Shown here in pieces: positions 8,042-15,136 of a stretch of DNA of 26,798 bases. Location of the stretch: assembly GCA_028284565.1 (NCBI GenBank), contig JANQRM010000561.1, forward strand, positions 1-26,798, read 5' to 3'. This DNA is from Anaerolineae bacterium. GTDB lineage: Bacteria > Chloroflexota > Anaerolineae > Aggregatilineales > Phototrophicaceae. The translations under genes were made by a program, and so were the position numbers. The notes beneath the pieces are model-generated. The model made no database searches. It was not told the origin of the DNA and saw only the letters and a list, made by a program, of their open reading frames with translations. Positions within the stretch are counted from its first letter, which is position 1; every line of letters starts with the position of its first letter.

Positions 8042-8336
8042 GGTGCTGATTTTCCTAACGTATTCTCAACCAATATCCAACATTAACGTGCCAAAGTGGT
8101 AAACTTCTAACCCTAAACCAACTGAAAATATGTTGATTCCTAACAAAACTGTTGGACAAAAATGTCAGAAATACTCGGAAACGACTTGAAGCACCCCAAG
8201 ATTTACCGTTTTACGCCGTTTTGCGCCATTTCATGCCAATACAAACTTTCGAGAATCAACTTATCACGAGTAATAACACACGTGAATCAACATTGATGAG
8301 AGAATCAACCTAATGAGAAAAAACGGATAAATAATC
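8042..8336. other. 295-bp intergenic region with three GAATCAAC repeats
   Basis: No convincing gene on either strand. GAATCAAC occurs at 8253-8260, 8284-8291 and 8302-8309, all within 90 bp upstream of the SDR gene. The middle copy overlaps an inverted repeat ATCAA-CA-TTGAT (8286-8297). A near-tandem CCGTTTTACG/CCGTTTTGCG lies just after 8200. The region probably contains the promoter of the SDR-M20 pair, with the repeats as possible regulator half-sites. No good -35/-10 pair was found. Confidence 0.35.
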
Positions 8337-9059
8337 ATGAGCGAATTGAATGGAAAAACGGCGATTGTCACGGGTGCTGGACAGGGATTGGGATTGGCGA
8401 TTGCCACAGCCTTCGCACGCGAGGATATGCGGGTTGTGATGATGGACATCAATGGTGACACGTTGAGCGAAGCCTCTGAGTCGATTGATGGAGAGACGCT
8501 TCCGATACAAGTGGATTTGTCTCAAGTTGAACCGACGCAGCGCGCCATTCGGCAAGCATTGGAGCAAGCTGGGACACCGCATGTCCTTGTGCATAATGCG
8601 GCGATATTGAATCCACGTCCTATATTGGAGGTGACATTGGACGAGTGGAATCGGACGGTGAATGTGGGGATACAGGCTGGCTTTTTGTTATCGCAAGCGG
8701 TGTGGCAAGGGATGACAGATGCAGGTGGGGGAAGTATTGTCTTTGTGTCGTCTCAATCTGGCATCAAAGGCTTTGTTGATGAAACGGCGTATTGCACCGC
8801 GAAGCATGGACTTGAAGGCTTAATGAAGTGCTTGGCGATGGAAGGGGAGGCGAGGAATATCAAGGTGAACACGATTACCCCCGGCATGTATATGCACACA
8901 CCCATGTCTGAGCAGAATTATCCCGATGAACTCAAGCAGAAGTGGGTTGACCCCATTGAATTGACTCCGGCATTTGTGTATCTTGCTAAACTGCCCCCAA
9001 CGACAGGTGAGCGATTGAATGCGTGGGACTTATCCGAAGAAATTCGTTCAGGAGTGTGA
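8337..9059 (+). CDS. Short-chain dehydrogenase/reductase (SDR), classical type
   Basis: A 240-residue cytosolic oxidoreductase. The cofactor-binding TGAGQGLG is at 12-19. Asp37 at the end of the second strand (VVMMDING) favours NAD(H) over NADP(H). The structural NAA motif is at 87-89. Catalytic residues are Ser138/139 (SIVFVSSQSG), Tyr152 and Lys156 (AYCTAKHGLEG), followed by KVNTITPGMYMHTPM. The C-terminus is a little short for the classical 250-residue family but complete. No Shine-Dalgarno sequence is evident before the ATG. The M20 peptidase gene begins 3 bp after the stop, so the two form a transcriptional unit. The substrate is unknown. Confidence 0.92.
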   Translation: MSELNGKTAIVTGAGQGLGLAIATAFAREDMRVVMMDINGDTLSEASESIDGETLPIQVDLSQVEPTQRAIRQALEQAGTPHVLVHNAAILNPRPILEVTLDEWNRTVNVGIQAGFLLSQAVWQGMTDAGGGSIVFVSSQSGIKGFVDETAYCTAKHGLEGLMKCLAMEGEARNIKVNTITPGMYMHTPMSEQNYPDELKQKWVDPIELTPAFVYLAKLPPTTGERLNAWDLSEEIRSGV

Positions 9060-9062
9060 GTC

Positions 9063-10439
9063 ATGCAAGATATTTTTGATTATATTGATGCGAATGCGGA
9101 TGAATACATTGCTGATTTACAGACCTTAGTCCGACAGCCCAGCATTTCTGCACAGGGAATCGGCTTGCGGGAGTGTGCGGAATTAGTGCTGAATATGATG
9201 CACCGCGACGGCTTGGATGCGACCTTGCATGAGTTGGCGGGCGGTCCTCCCGTGATTACAGGGCATATCACGACTTCTCAATCTGAGCGCACAATGTTGT
9301 GCTATTCGCATTATGATGTTCAGCCACCCGAACCACTGGATGCTTGGAGCTATGGCGGCCCTTGGTCAGCAGAAATTGTCGATGGAGTCATGTATGGGCG
9401 AGGCACAACGGACAATAAGAGTGGGGTGTTGGCATTTAACAAAGCCGCAAAAGCCTTCTTACAAGTCCGTGGTGAATTACCTGTTAATCTCAAATTTATT
9501 ATCGAAGGCGAAGAAGAGATTGGTAGTGTGCATCTGGGTCCGTGGGTGGAGGAAAACACAGCCTTGCTAGAAGCCGATGGGATGCATTGCTTGGATGGAC
9601 CGAATGACGCTACTACGGATGTTCCCGACGTTGATCTTGGGCTAAAGTCTGTATTATTTGCTGAATTTATCTCACGGGGTGCGAACCGAGACATTCATTC
9701 CCTCAATTTCCCGTTGCTACCTGCGCCGATTTGGGACCTCATCCGTGCCTTGAACTCTATTATGGATGAGGATCGTCGGATTTTGATTGAGGGTTGGTAC
9801 GATGGACTCTATGAACTGCTGGATGAAGATTATGAGATTTTGAATGACAAGCTGAGTCGGATCAATCTGGATGAAATGAAGCGCGAATGGGGCATCGACG
9901 AGTTTGCTTTGGGACGCGATGGACTGGATGCGATAATTGCACGGAATTATGAACCCACTGCCAATATCGCGGGTATAGTCGGTGGTTATACAGGGCAAGG
10001 TTCTAAGACGATTGTTCCCAATGAGGCACGAGCAAAAATGGACTTTCGTTTACCGCCAAACTTGAATCCGCAACAAGCGATGGACAAGTTGCAGAATCAT
10101 CTGAAGCAACAGGGTTTTGATAACATCGAGGTTCGTTTTGAAGCAACGGCTGAACCCCCGTATAAAATATCGGTTAAAGAGCCGATGGCACAAGCGGTTA
10201 TTGCGGCGGCGAACAAAATTTTTGGCAAAGCGCCGATTGTCAATGGGGTGTCGGCAGAAGGCACGATATTAAAACACGTGTGGATACCCTGTGTACTCAC
10301 AGGATTTGCGAATCCGGGCGCAAATCTCCATGCCCCCGATGAAAATATCAGCGTTGAGCATTATACCCGGGGTATCAAGTATGCCGCACAGATTATGTAT
10401 GAATTCGGACAGGAACACCGTCCTATGCCTGATAGCTAG
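9063..10439 (+). CDS. M20-family metallopeptidase (dipeptidase-like)
   Basis: A 458-residue cytosolic zinc-dependent dipeptidase or acylase of the M20 family. Metal and catalytic residues are visible: His83 and Asp85 in MLCYSHYDVQPPEP, the bridging Asp117 in YGRGTTDNKSG, the catalytic Glu151 and metal ligand Glu152 in IIEGEEEIGS, a further motif MHCLDGP, and the C-terminal His in NLHAPDENIS. The lid domain includes GGYTGQGSKTIVPNEARAKM, typical of the carnosinase-like group. Length is normal. AGGAG at 9050-9054 lies 8 nt before the ATG, within the end of the SDR gene. Residues near 234-280 (EDRRILIEGWYDGLYELLDE onward) are echoed by a gene remnant at 14984-15100, so the genome once had a second related gene here. 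Confidence 0.95.
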   Translation: MQDIFDYIDANADEYIADLQTLVRQPSISAQGIGLRECAELVLNMMHRDGLDATLHELAGGPPVITGHITTSQSERTMLCYSHYDVQPPEPLDAWSYGGPWSAEIVDGVMYGRGTTDNKSGVLAFNKAAKAFLQVRGELPVNLKFIIEGEEEIGSVHLGPWVEENTALLEADGMHCLDGPNDATTDVPDVDLGLKSVLFAEFISRGANRDIHSLNFPLLPAPIWDLIRALNSIMDEDRRILIEGWYDGLYELLDEDYEILNDKLSRINLDEMKREWGIDEFALGRDGLDAIIARNYEPTANIAGIVGGYTGQGSKTIVPNEARAKMDFRLPPNLNPQQAMDKLQNHLKQQGFDNIEVRFEATAEPPYKISVKEPMAQAVIAAANKIFGKAPIVNGVSAEGTILKHVWIPCVLTGFANPGANLHAPDENISVEHYTRGIKYAAQIMYEFGQEHRPMPDS

Positions 10440-10455
10440 GGGCTTCTGCGGTCAA

Positions 10456-10473
10456 CAGTGGCACTATCCACTG
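10456..10473 (+). terminator. Candidate 3'-end hairpin after the M20 gene
   Basis: CAGTGG, a 6-nt loop, then CCACTG gives a perfect 6-bp stem 16 nt after the stop. The following bases are AAAATGC, so there is no T-tract; it may be a processing or Rho-associated structure. The overlapping CTGAA/TTCAG (10471-10487) could form a competing smaller stem. Confidence 0.35.
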
Positions 10474-10656
10474 AAAATGCACTTCAGACAAACGAATTAT
10501 GGATAGACCAAGAATCAAATGACTTCCACATACAGGTTTGACCCTTAAAGTGACTTTTGACCTCACTGTAGATGACAAAATACATGAGATTCTTTTGCTG
10601 ACTAGCATTATGATAACTCCTCTTCAAACCTATCAGAGGTTAAGGAGTATTTTCGT

Positions 10657-11496
10657 ATGCCGATCCTTATTATCATTGGTGGAATAGTCGTCTTCGGTTT
10701 GGTTATTGCCATTAGCCATAATCGTTTCCATCAGATGGGTAATACCGAAATCGAAGCGATTTTTCAACACGACACAAACCAAGCGGTAACTACTTTTTCA
10801 TATGATGATTTAGAACATCTGCCAGAGCCAGTACAAAAGTATTTAAAACGGAGCCTTAAAGCGGGGCAACCATACGCTAACCGTGTGCGCCTGAAACAGT
10901 CCGGCGGTATGCGGTTGTCACCTGACCAACCTTGGAAACCATTTACAGCAGAACAGTATTTTAATGTGAATCCGCCCGCGTTCATCTGGCGCGCAAAGCT
11001 ACAGTTTTTACCGTTGATCTGGGTGTCAGCGCGTGACAAATATGTTCATCAGTTTGGTAATATGCTGATCAAAATCCTCACGACCCTACCTGTGGCAGAT
11101 GCCAAAGGGCCCAAGGTAACATCAGCCGCATTAATTCGCTTTGTTGCTGAGATGATTTGGTTTCCAACTGCGCTGGTCAATGCCAATTACCTACAATGGG
11201 AAGCTGTGAATGCAACCTCGGCGATTGCTAAAGTCAATGACGATGGGGTAGAAGCTACCGTCACATTTGTCTTTGATGAAGTAGGCGACATTATCAAAGT
11301 ATCGTCCGACCGATACCTCAACGCAGATGATGAGTATCCTACCAAGTGGTGTGGGCGAATCAGACAATATGGAGAATTCAATGGTGTGCGTATTCCATCG
11401 AAAGTGGAAGTCGGCTGGGAGTTAGAGACCGGGTATTTTGCTTACTGGCGAGGAAACATTACGGACATTGAGTTCAATGTTGGGACACGTTACTAA
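10657..11496 (+). CDS. DUF6920 (DUF6544)-like protein with N-terminal membrane anchor
   Basis: A 279-residue protein of unknown function. Residues 1-20 are a membrane anchor or uncleaved signal (MPILIIIGGIVVFGLVIAIS). The soluble part shows the pattern I associate with DUF6920/DUF6544 proteins: LPEPVQKYLKRSL near 53-65, LKQSGGMRLSPDQPWKPFTA with EQYF next, PPAFIWRAKLQFLPL, then AALIRFVAEMIWFPTALV, and a C-terminal beta-rich region ending in KVEVGWELETGYFAYWRGNI. No catalytic motif is evident. A good Shine-Dalgarno sequence (AAGGAG) lies 9 nt upstream, next to a small AACCT/AGGTT stem. A TATGAT at 10609-10614 could be a -10 element, but no matching -35 was found. The stop codon overlaps that of the convergent CcmC-like gene. 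Confidence 0.75.
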   Translation: MPILIIIGGIVVFGLVIAISHNRFHQMGNTEIEAIFQHDTNQAVTTFSYDDLEHLPEPVQKYLKRSLKAGQPYANRVRLKQSGGMRLSPDQPWKPFTAEQYFNVNPPAFIWRAKLQFLPLIWVSARDKYVHQFGNMLIKILTTLPVADAKGPKVTSAALIRFVAEMIWFPTALVNANYLQWEAVNATSAIAKVNDDGVEATVTFVFDEVGDIIKVSSDRYLNADDEYPTKWCGRIRQYGEFNGVRIPSKVEVGWELETGYFAYWRGNITDIEFNVGTRY

Positions 11497-12128
11497 TTTT
11501 TGGCAAAATCGGATGAGAAGGATTGTGACTTGAGAACCCAGACTAGCCAGAGTGCCAAGAGGCTGAACAGGGCAAATAAGGCAAAAAATGTGAGTTGGAT
11601 GGGAGCCGCTGAACTGACGACGACGGGACTCTCTGGATGAAGCACAAGTTCAACACCAAGAACTGTGGTCAACATATATACAAAGGGCAGAGTATATAAA
11701 ACACCCTTTAAGCGAATTGATTTAAGCCAATGTGTTGTCACCAACACAATCAACATCAATGCAATCAGTTGTGTTGTTGCTAACATGCGCGGTTCACTGA
11801 GAAAAACACCTCCCCAATTCACCCGTGCCGCGACCAAACTCAAGAGCGCGCCGCCTGTGAACATCAGGAATGATACCCGTGCGATAGCATGAGTCCATTG
11901 CAAAGCACCCTTGCTTGGTCGAAGGGCGACCCAAATTCCAAACAAAGCTGTGAGAAGAAAGCCTGCCATACCCGTCCAAATCATGGCGACATGCACGTAC
12001 ACAACTTTAATGCCTGTCCCCAGTGTTTTTTCCTCAGGAGCAATCACGATCAAGCCAGCCAAGATGAGCAACCAGATACAAAACAATCCGAATGCAAGTC
12101 GTGGGTTTGAGACCAAGCGATGACGCAT
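11493..12128 (-). CDS. CcmC-like cytochrome c assembly membrane protein with degenerate tryptophan motif
   Basis: A 211-residue, probably six-helix membrane protein of the heme-handling CcmC/CcsA superfamily. The order of landmarks fits CcmC: a first helix at 11-30, VYVHVAMIW with His46, the periplasmic segment WGGVFLSEPRM at 105-115, and a second histidine in VLHPESP (His164). The segment at 105-115 aligns without gaps to the canonical WGTWWVWDARL. The Trp positions at 108, 109 and 111 are Val, Phe and Ser, and the Asp is Glu112. The His ligands are retained while the heme-contacting tryptophans are mostly lost. No other cytochrome c maturation gene is nearby. A GGAAG element lies 9 nt before the ATG. 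Heme export or chaperoning is the family function; this member may be divergent in role. Confidence 0.75.
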   Translation of the reverse strand: MRHRLVSNPRLAFGLFCIWLLILAGLIVIAPEEKTLGTGIKVVYVHVAMIWTGMAGFLLTALFGIWVALRPSKGALQWTHAIARVSFLMFTGGALLSLVAARVNWGGVFLSEPRMLATTQLIALMLIVLVTTHWLKSIRLKGVLYTLPFVYMLTTVLGVELVLHPESPVVVSSAAPIQLTFFALFALFSLLALWLVWVLKSQSFSSDFAKN

Positions 12129-12167
12129 GATATATTACTTCCACTGCTAAGCCATTACTCTTTGGGT

Positions 12168-12173
12168 ATTATA
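12168..12173 (-). promoter_or_regulatory. Candidate -10 box for the CcmC-like gene
   Basis: On the - strand this reads TATAAT, a perfect -10 consensus, 39 nt upstream of the ATG. The 17 bp upstream contain a T-run, but the -35 position (GGGTAA) is a poor match. Transcription would begin near 12161, leaving a leader of about 30 nt that includes the GGAAG ribosome-binding site. Confidence 0.4.
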
Positions 12174-12379
12174 CAAAAAATCGTTCATTTACCCACGCGG
12201 AGATGTTTGATTTTATCCTCTGCTTGTCATTTGGGTTTGTCAGTTAGCCTGAGTTTCAGAATAGAGCAAACAAGATAAGTCTAAAACCAGAATCTAAAGG
12301 TCGCAAAGTGTGACAAAAGATTATTTTGATGCACTTTGGGGTTTTGGTGATTGTGTCTGTGAGCCAGTCAAGGATACAT

Positions 12380-12422
12380 TGAAATAGTGGACATGCCAGT
12401 AATAATCGGCATGCCCATTTCA
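12380..12422 (-). terminator. 3'-end hairpin after the sugar-type binding protein gene
   Basis: TGAAAT (12380-12385) pairs with ATTTCA (12417-12422), GG with CC, and CATGCC (12392-12397) with GGCATG (12408-12413). There is a 3-nt bulge, one A-C mismatch and a 10-nt loop. The hairpin lies 18 nt beyond the stop codon on the - strand. A long T-run is absent, so it may mark an mRNA end by processing rather than by classic intrinsic termination. Confidence 0.45.
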
Positions 12423-12440
12423 TGATTTACGATCTTAGTT

Positions 12441-13736
12441 TTACTCGATGAAGCCTTGGGCAGTTGCTTCTTCAATATATGCCTCTGCCGCCATGTCCAG
12501 TGCCTCCTGTGGTGTTAAATCGCCTGTACCAACTAGCGGTAGGAATTCGCCGAGCTTCGTAATGACGATATTGACCGCAGGATTTTTGTCGTAATTGCCG
12601 ATACCTTCAGCAATGGTTGTATTCGCGGCAGGCAGGTAGGGACCCCCAAATTCTGCGGAGGAAGTGCGAGTTGGAGACCCAACAGCGGCGGCACGTTGTT
12701 GACTTTCGGCATCAATGGCTTCCATGATGACGCGGAAGACGATATCGGGATCAACAGTGCTTGTTGCTGGAATAAAATAGAAATCATTCCACGCAGAACC
12801 CGCCCTTGGACCATCTTCTGTCGCGCGTGGTGCAGGTGCGTAGGCAATCAAATCAAGCAATTCGGGTGCTGTGCGTTCAGGGTCTGTCATGTTCGCGGCA
12901 CGACTTGCCCAGATTTTCGTCGATGGGATTGTGCCGATTTGCAATCCAACTTCTGCTTCATTGAGACCGAAGGTGAACCCGACCTCGCCAACGCATGCTT
13001 CTGCGACTTGAAGCATCAGTTCGAGAGCCTGTAAGCCTTCGTCACCGTTGAATATCGGCAGGTTATTTTCGTCTAGGTAATCACCACCCAATGCGCGCAA
13101 GACCATGAAGAATTCAAGTTCCCAACCGCGGGGACGGGAGAGGTCAATGTAGAAAGGCATATCCCAATCCCGGTTGTCAATGCCGATGGTGTTACACAGA
13201 TTCACGACATCTTCGTATGTTTCAGGTGGTTCAAGTCCGAGTTCTTCAAAGACATCGCTACGGTAAATTGTGTGGAGCGTATTGCTTACGATGGGAATAC
13301 CGTAAATGTTGCCTTCAAAAGTACCAACTTCCCAGACGGTATCTGGGATGTCGCCCAGATCGTACTCGTCCCAGTATTGTTCGACCAGATCATTGAGGGG
13401 CAATAACCAGCCTTGTCCGCCCCAATCACCCACTTCGCCGTTTGCGCCGTGTACAATCTGGAAGGGTGAGTCCGCACCCGTTGATAGTGCCAGACGCACC
13501 TGTTCCTGTGCATCAGTCGATGCCAGTAAATTGGTATTCACAATCAGATTTTCCACCTCGTTGCAGGCTTGGAGTTCTTCTGCGTAAAAATCTGTGATTG
13601 CAAATGACCAACCGATCATATTTACCTCAGTCCGTTCAGTCGGTGCCTCAAGGTTGCAACTGGCTTCGTCCTGTGCGATTGTCGGAATGCTGATGACAAT
13701 CGCAAGTAACAGTATAAAAATTAACAATTTTTTCAT
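12441..13736 (-). CDS. ABC transporter sugar-type substrate-binding protein (SBP_bac_1)
   Basis: A 431-residue exported binding protein of family 1. Residues 1-22 form a signal peptide (MKKLLIFILLLAIVISIPTI then AQDE), without a lipobox cysteine at the expected place. The mature protein shows the usual plan: LASTDAQEQVRLALSTGADS near 71-90, LPLNDLVEQYWDEYD, the hinge FEGNIYGIPIVSNTLHTIYR followed by SDVFEELGLEPPETYEDVV, and a C-terminal AAAVGSPTRTS segment. AAGGAT lies 6 nt before the ATG. No membrane subunits of a CUT1-type transporter are adjacent. Upstream are a LacI-family gene and a copy of its presumed operator, so induction by the transported sugar is likely (inference). Confidence 0.9.
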   Translation of the reverse strand: MKKLLIFILLLAIVISIPTIAQDEASCNLEAPTERTEVNMIGWSFAITDFYAEELQACNEVENLIVNTNLLASTDAQEQVRLALSTGADSPFQIVHGANGEVGDWGGQGWLLPLNDLVEQYWDEYDLGDIPDTVWEVGTFEGNIYGIPIVSNTLHTIYRSDVFEELGLEPPETYEDVVNLCNTIGIDNRDWDMPFYIDLSRPRGWELEFFMVLRALGGDYLDENNLPIFNGDEGLQALELMLQVAEACVGEVGFTFGLNEAEVGLQIGTIPSTKIWASRAANMTDPERTAPELLDLIAYAPAPRATEDGPRAGSAWNDFYFIPATSTVDPDIVFRVIMEAIDAESQQRAAAVGSPTRTSSAEFGGPYLPAANTTIAEGIGNYDKNPAVNIVITKLGEFLPLVGTGDLTPQEALDMAAEAYIEEATAQGFIE

Positions 13737-13766
13737 GGTTCTATCCTTTGACTATGTAAATGTTTT

Positions 13767-13791
13767 AAAAAGGCTTGCTCCTTATGAGCAA
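13767..13791 (-). terminator. Terminator-like hairpin between the lacI-type gene and the binding-protein gene
   Basis: On the - strand TTGCTC, an ATAAG loop and GAGCAA form a 6-bp stem followed by GCC and five Ts. It lies about 30 nt upstream of the binding-protein ATG and downstream of the operator at 13842. It could stop read-through from the regulator gene, or act as an attenuator in the leader of the binding-protein mRNA. Confidence 0.4.
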
Positions 13792-13841
13792 TACCACCTT
13801 TTCCAGTTTATTTGGACACAGTGTCCGTGTAAAAATGCTTC

Positions 13842-13855
13842 CGAAATCGATTTCG
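13842..13855. promoter_or_regulatory. LacI-type operator, copy 1 (binding-protein gene)
   Basis: CGAAATCGATTTCG, a perfect 14-bp palindrome with the central CG typical of LacI-family sites. It lies 105 bp upstream of the binding-protein ATG, in the space after the regulator's stop codon. An identical site lies at 14929-14942. A separate short palindrome, GGACAC-A-GTGTCC, is at 13814-13826. Confidence 0.75.
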
Positions 13856-13876
13856 ATAATTGGCAAAAAAACTAAT

Positions 13877-14905
13877 CTAGCTCCTAGTTTTTGGTGACGC
13901 TGTCGAATCCCTGACAATCAATTGAACGGGTAAGATGTGTTGTATGGCTTTTTGTTCTGCATCATCGATTAAGGACAATAACGATTCGACTGCAATTCGT
14001 CCTAAGTCAGGCATCGGCTGGCGAACGGTTGTTAACGCTGGGCTTGTTAGACCGGATGATAGAATGCCATCATACCCGACCAATGATAAATCCTCTGGGA
14101 CGCGAATGCCTTGTTCACGACAGAGCTTCAAGATCTGAGCCGCCAGCGGGTCTGTAAAACTGAGAATTGCAGTCGGCGGGTTGGTCATATTGATGAAGGT
14201 TGACAATGCGTCTGTCGCGTGATCGGGGTCACTGGAGTCTGTCGGGACAATCAAGGAATCATCGATTGGAATATCATGCGTTTGTAGGGCAGCACAATAG
14301 CCGGAAACCCGATCTGAATTGGTTTCAAAGACTTCTGGGCGACCAATGTAACCGATACGTCTGTGTCCTAGTTCGATGAGATGCTCTGTTAGCAATTTCG
14401 CGCCTGCAAAATGATCGGTTGTGACAAACGAAATGTCTGGGTGCGGCACACGACGCGGAAGCATCACGCAGGGCATATTCCAAGACTTCATCATTTCTGC
14501 CAATTGATAGGTCTCATCAAAATGGGGGGGCCAGAGCAAAAGCAGACCATCCACCTCCCGCGAACCGCACAGATGATTAATTTTTGTCAGGTTTCCCGCT
14601 AAATCCGTATACAGAATGAGGTTGTAGGATGCCTGTTCTGCCGCTGTCGCCATGCCGGGAATTAGCTCTGCGAGGAAGTCGGTGACTCGATGAATCGGAT
14701 AGTTGACCACGAGTCCGATCTTGTCTGTCCGTTGCCGACGTAAATTACGTGCTGTCGCACTCGGCGTGTAAGCAAATTCTTGCGCCGCCTTCAAAACCCG
14801 TTCGCGCGTTTTCGTCGCAACATCAAAGCGATTGTTGAGTGCTTTGGAAACTGTTGACGGCGATAATCCTAATTTTTGTGAGAGTTCGTCTATCGTGATT
14901 GGCAT
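13877..14905 (-). CDS. LacI-family transcriptional regulator
   Basis: A 342-residue DNA-binding repressor or activator. The N-terminal helix-turn-helix ITIDELSQKLGLSPSTVSKA (residues 3-22) is followed by the hinge-helix region YTPSATARNLRRQRTDKIGL. The periplasmic-binding-protein-like effector domain runs from about 62 to 335, with family landmarks DGLLLLWPP, TTDHFAGAKLLTEHLIELGH, RRIGYIGR, DLSLVGYDG and LTTVRQP. The frame extends upstream to an ATG at 14953, but that would place the 14-bp operator inside the coding sequence and add 16 residues not seen in LacI proteins. The ATG at 14905 is therefore chosen. It lacks a Shine-Dalgarno sequence, and TATTAT ends 8 nt before it, so a leaderless mRNA is possible. 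Likely target: itself and the adjacent binding-protein gene. Confidence 0.92.
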   Translation of the reverse strand: MPITIDELSQKLGLSPSTVSKALNNRFDVATKTRERVLKAAQEFAYTPSATARNLRRQRTDKIGLVVNYPIHRVTDFLAELIPGMATAAEQASYNLILYTDLAGNLTKINHLCGSREVDGLLLLWPPHFDETYQLAEMMKSWNMPCVMLPRRVPHPDISFVTTDHFAGAKLLTEHLIELGHRRIGYIGRPEVFETNSDRVSGYCAALQTHDIPIDDSLIVPTDSSDPDHATDALSTFINMTNPPTAILSFTDPLAAQILKLCREQGIRVPEDLSLVGYDGILSSGLTSPALTTVRQPMPDLGRIAVESLLSLIDDAEQKAIQHILPVQLIVRDSTASPKTRS

Positions 14906-14928
14906 AAATACAAATAATACTATTTTCT

Positions 14929-14942
14929 CGAAATCGATTTCG
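14929..14942. promoter_or_regulatory. LacI-type operator, copy 2 (autoregulatory site)
   Basis: The same CGAAATCGATTTCG palindrome as at 13842-13855, here extended by one more pair (T14928/A14943). It lies 23 bp upstream of the regulator's chosen ATG, overlapping where a promoter is expected, which fits negative autoregulation. Confidence 0.75.
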
Positions 14943-14983
14943 AACCTTGTCATAAAACATAATCGAATTTGTGAGACCTGTCA

Positions 14984-15100
14984 AGCAGGGATGACAATCG
15001 TCATATTCTGATAGATGGCGGATATGATGGATTATATGAACATCTAGAAGTAATTATTGATAAACTGAGTTGTATCCATTTAGATGACAGAAGCAAGACG
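14984..15100 (+). pseudogene. Remnant of an M20-family peptidase gene
   Basis: Translation from 14990 gives DDNRHILIDGGYDGLYEHLE, then VIIDKLSCIHLDDRSK. This aligns with residues from about 236 of the M20 protein at 9063-10439 (EDRRILIEGWYDGLYELLDE, then DYEILNDKLSRINLDEMK). There is a small in-frame deletion and several identical blocks (ILI, YDGLYE, DKLS, LD). A stop (TGA 14972-14974) lies just upstream in the same frame, and no other M20 motif is present. The fragment covers under a tenth of the gene and has no start. It lies between the LacI operator and the end of the enolase gene, so most of the gene was lost by deletion. The nucleotide match is moderate, which suggests an old paralogue rather than a recent copy. 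Confidence 0.65.
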
Positions 15101-15136
15101 GTAGGGGAAGGGGTTTGTGAGACTACGCCGCAAGAC

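Larger units (their letters stand above)
12129..12440. other. 312-bp intergenic region between the sugar-binding protein and CcmC-like genes
   Basis: No gene is supported on either strand. On the - strand it holds a hairpin just after the sugar-binding protein stop (12380-12422) and a TATAAT near the CcmC-like start (12168-12173). Nothing else was recognised. The arrangement suggests that the two genes are transcribed separately. Confidence 0.5.

Noticed and set aside
8200..8310. Possible CRISPR-like repeat array
   Set aside because: The GAATCAAC units are only 8 bp with unequal spacing (31 and 18 bp), and no cas genes are present.
10557..10585. TTGACC with a 17-bp spacer to ATACAT as a promoter for the DUF6920-like gene
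   Set aside because: The -10 match is poor (two of six bases), so the pair is not convincing.
14906..14953. Upstream ATG extension of the LacI gene
   Set aside because: The extension would encode residues not found in LacI proteins and would include the 14-bp operator in the coding sequence.
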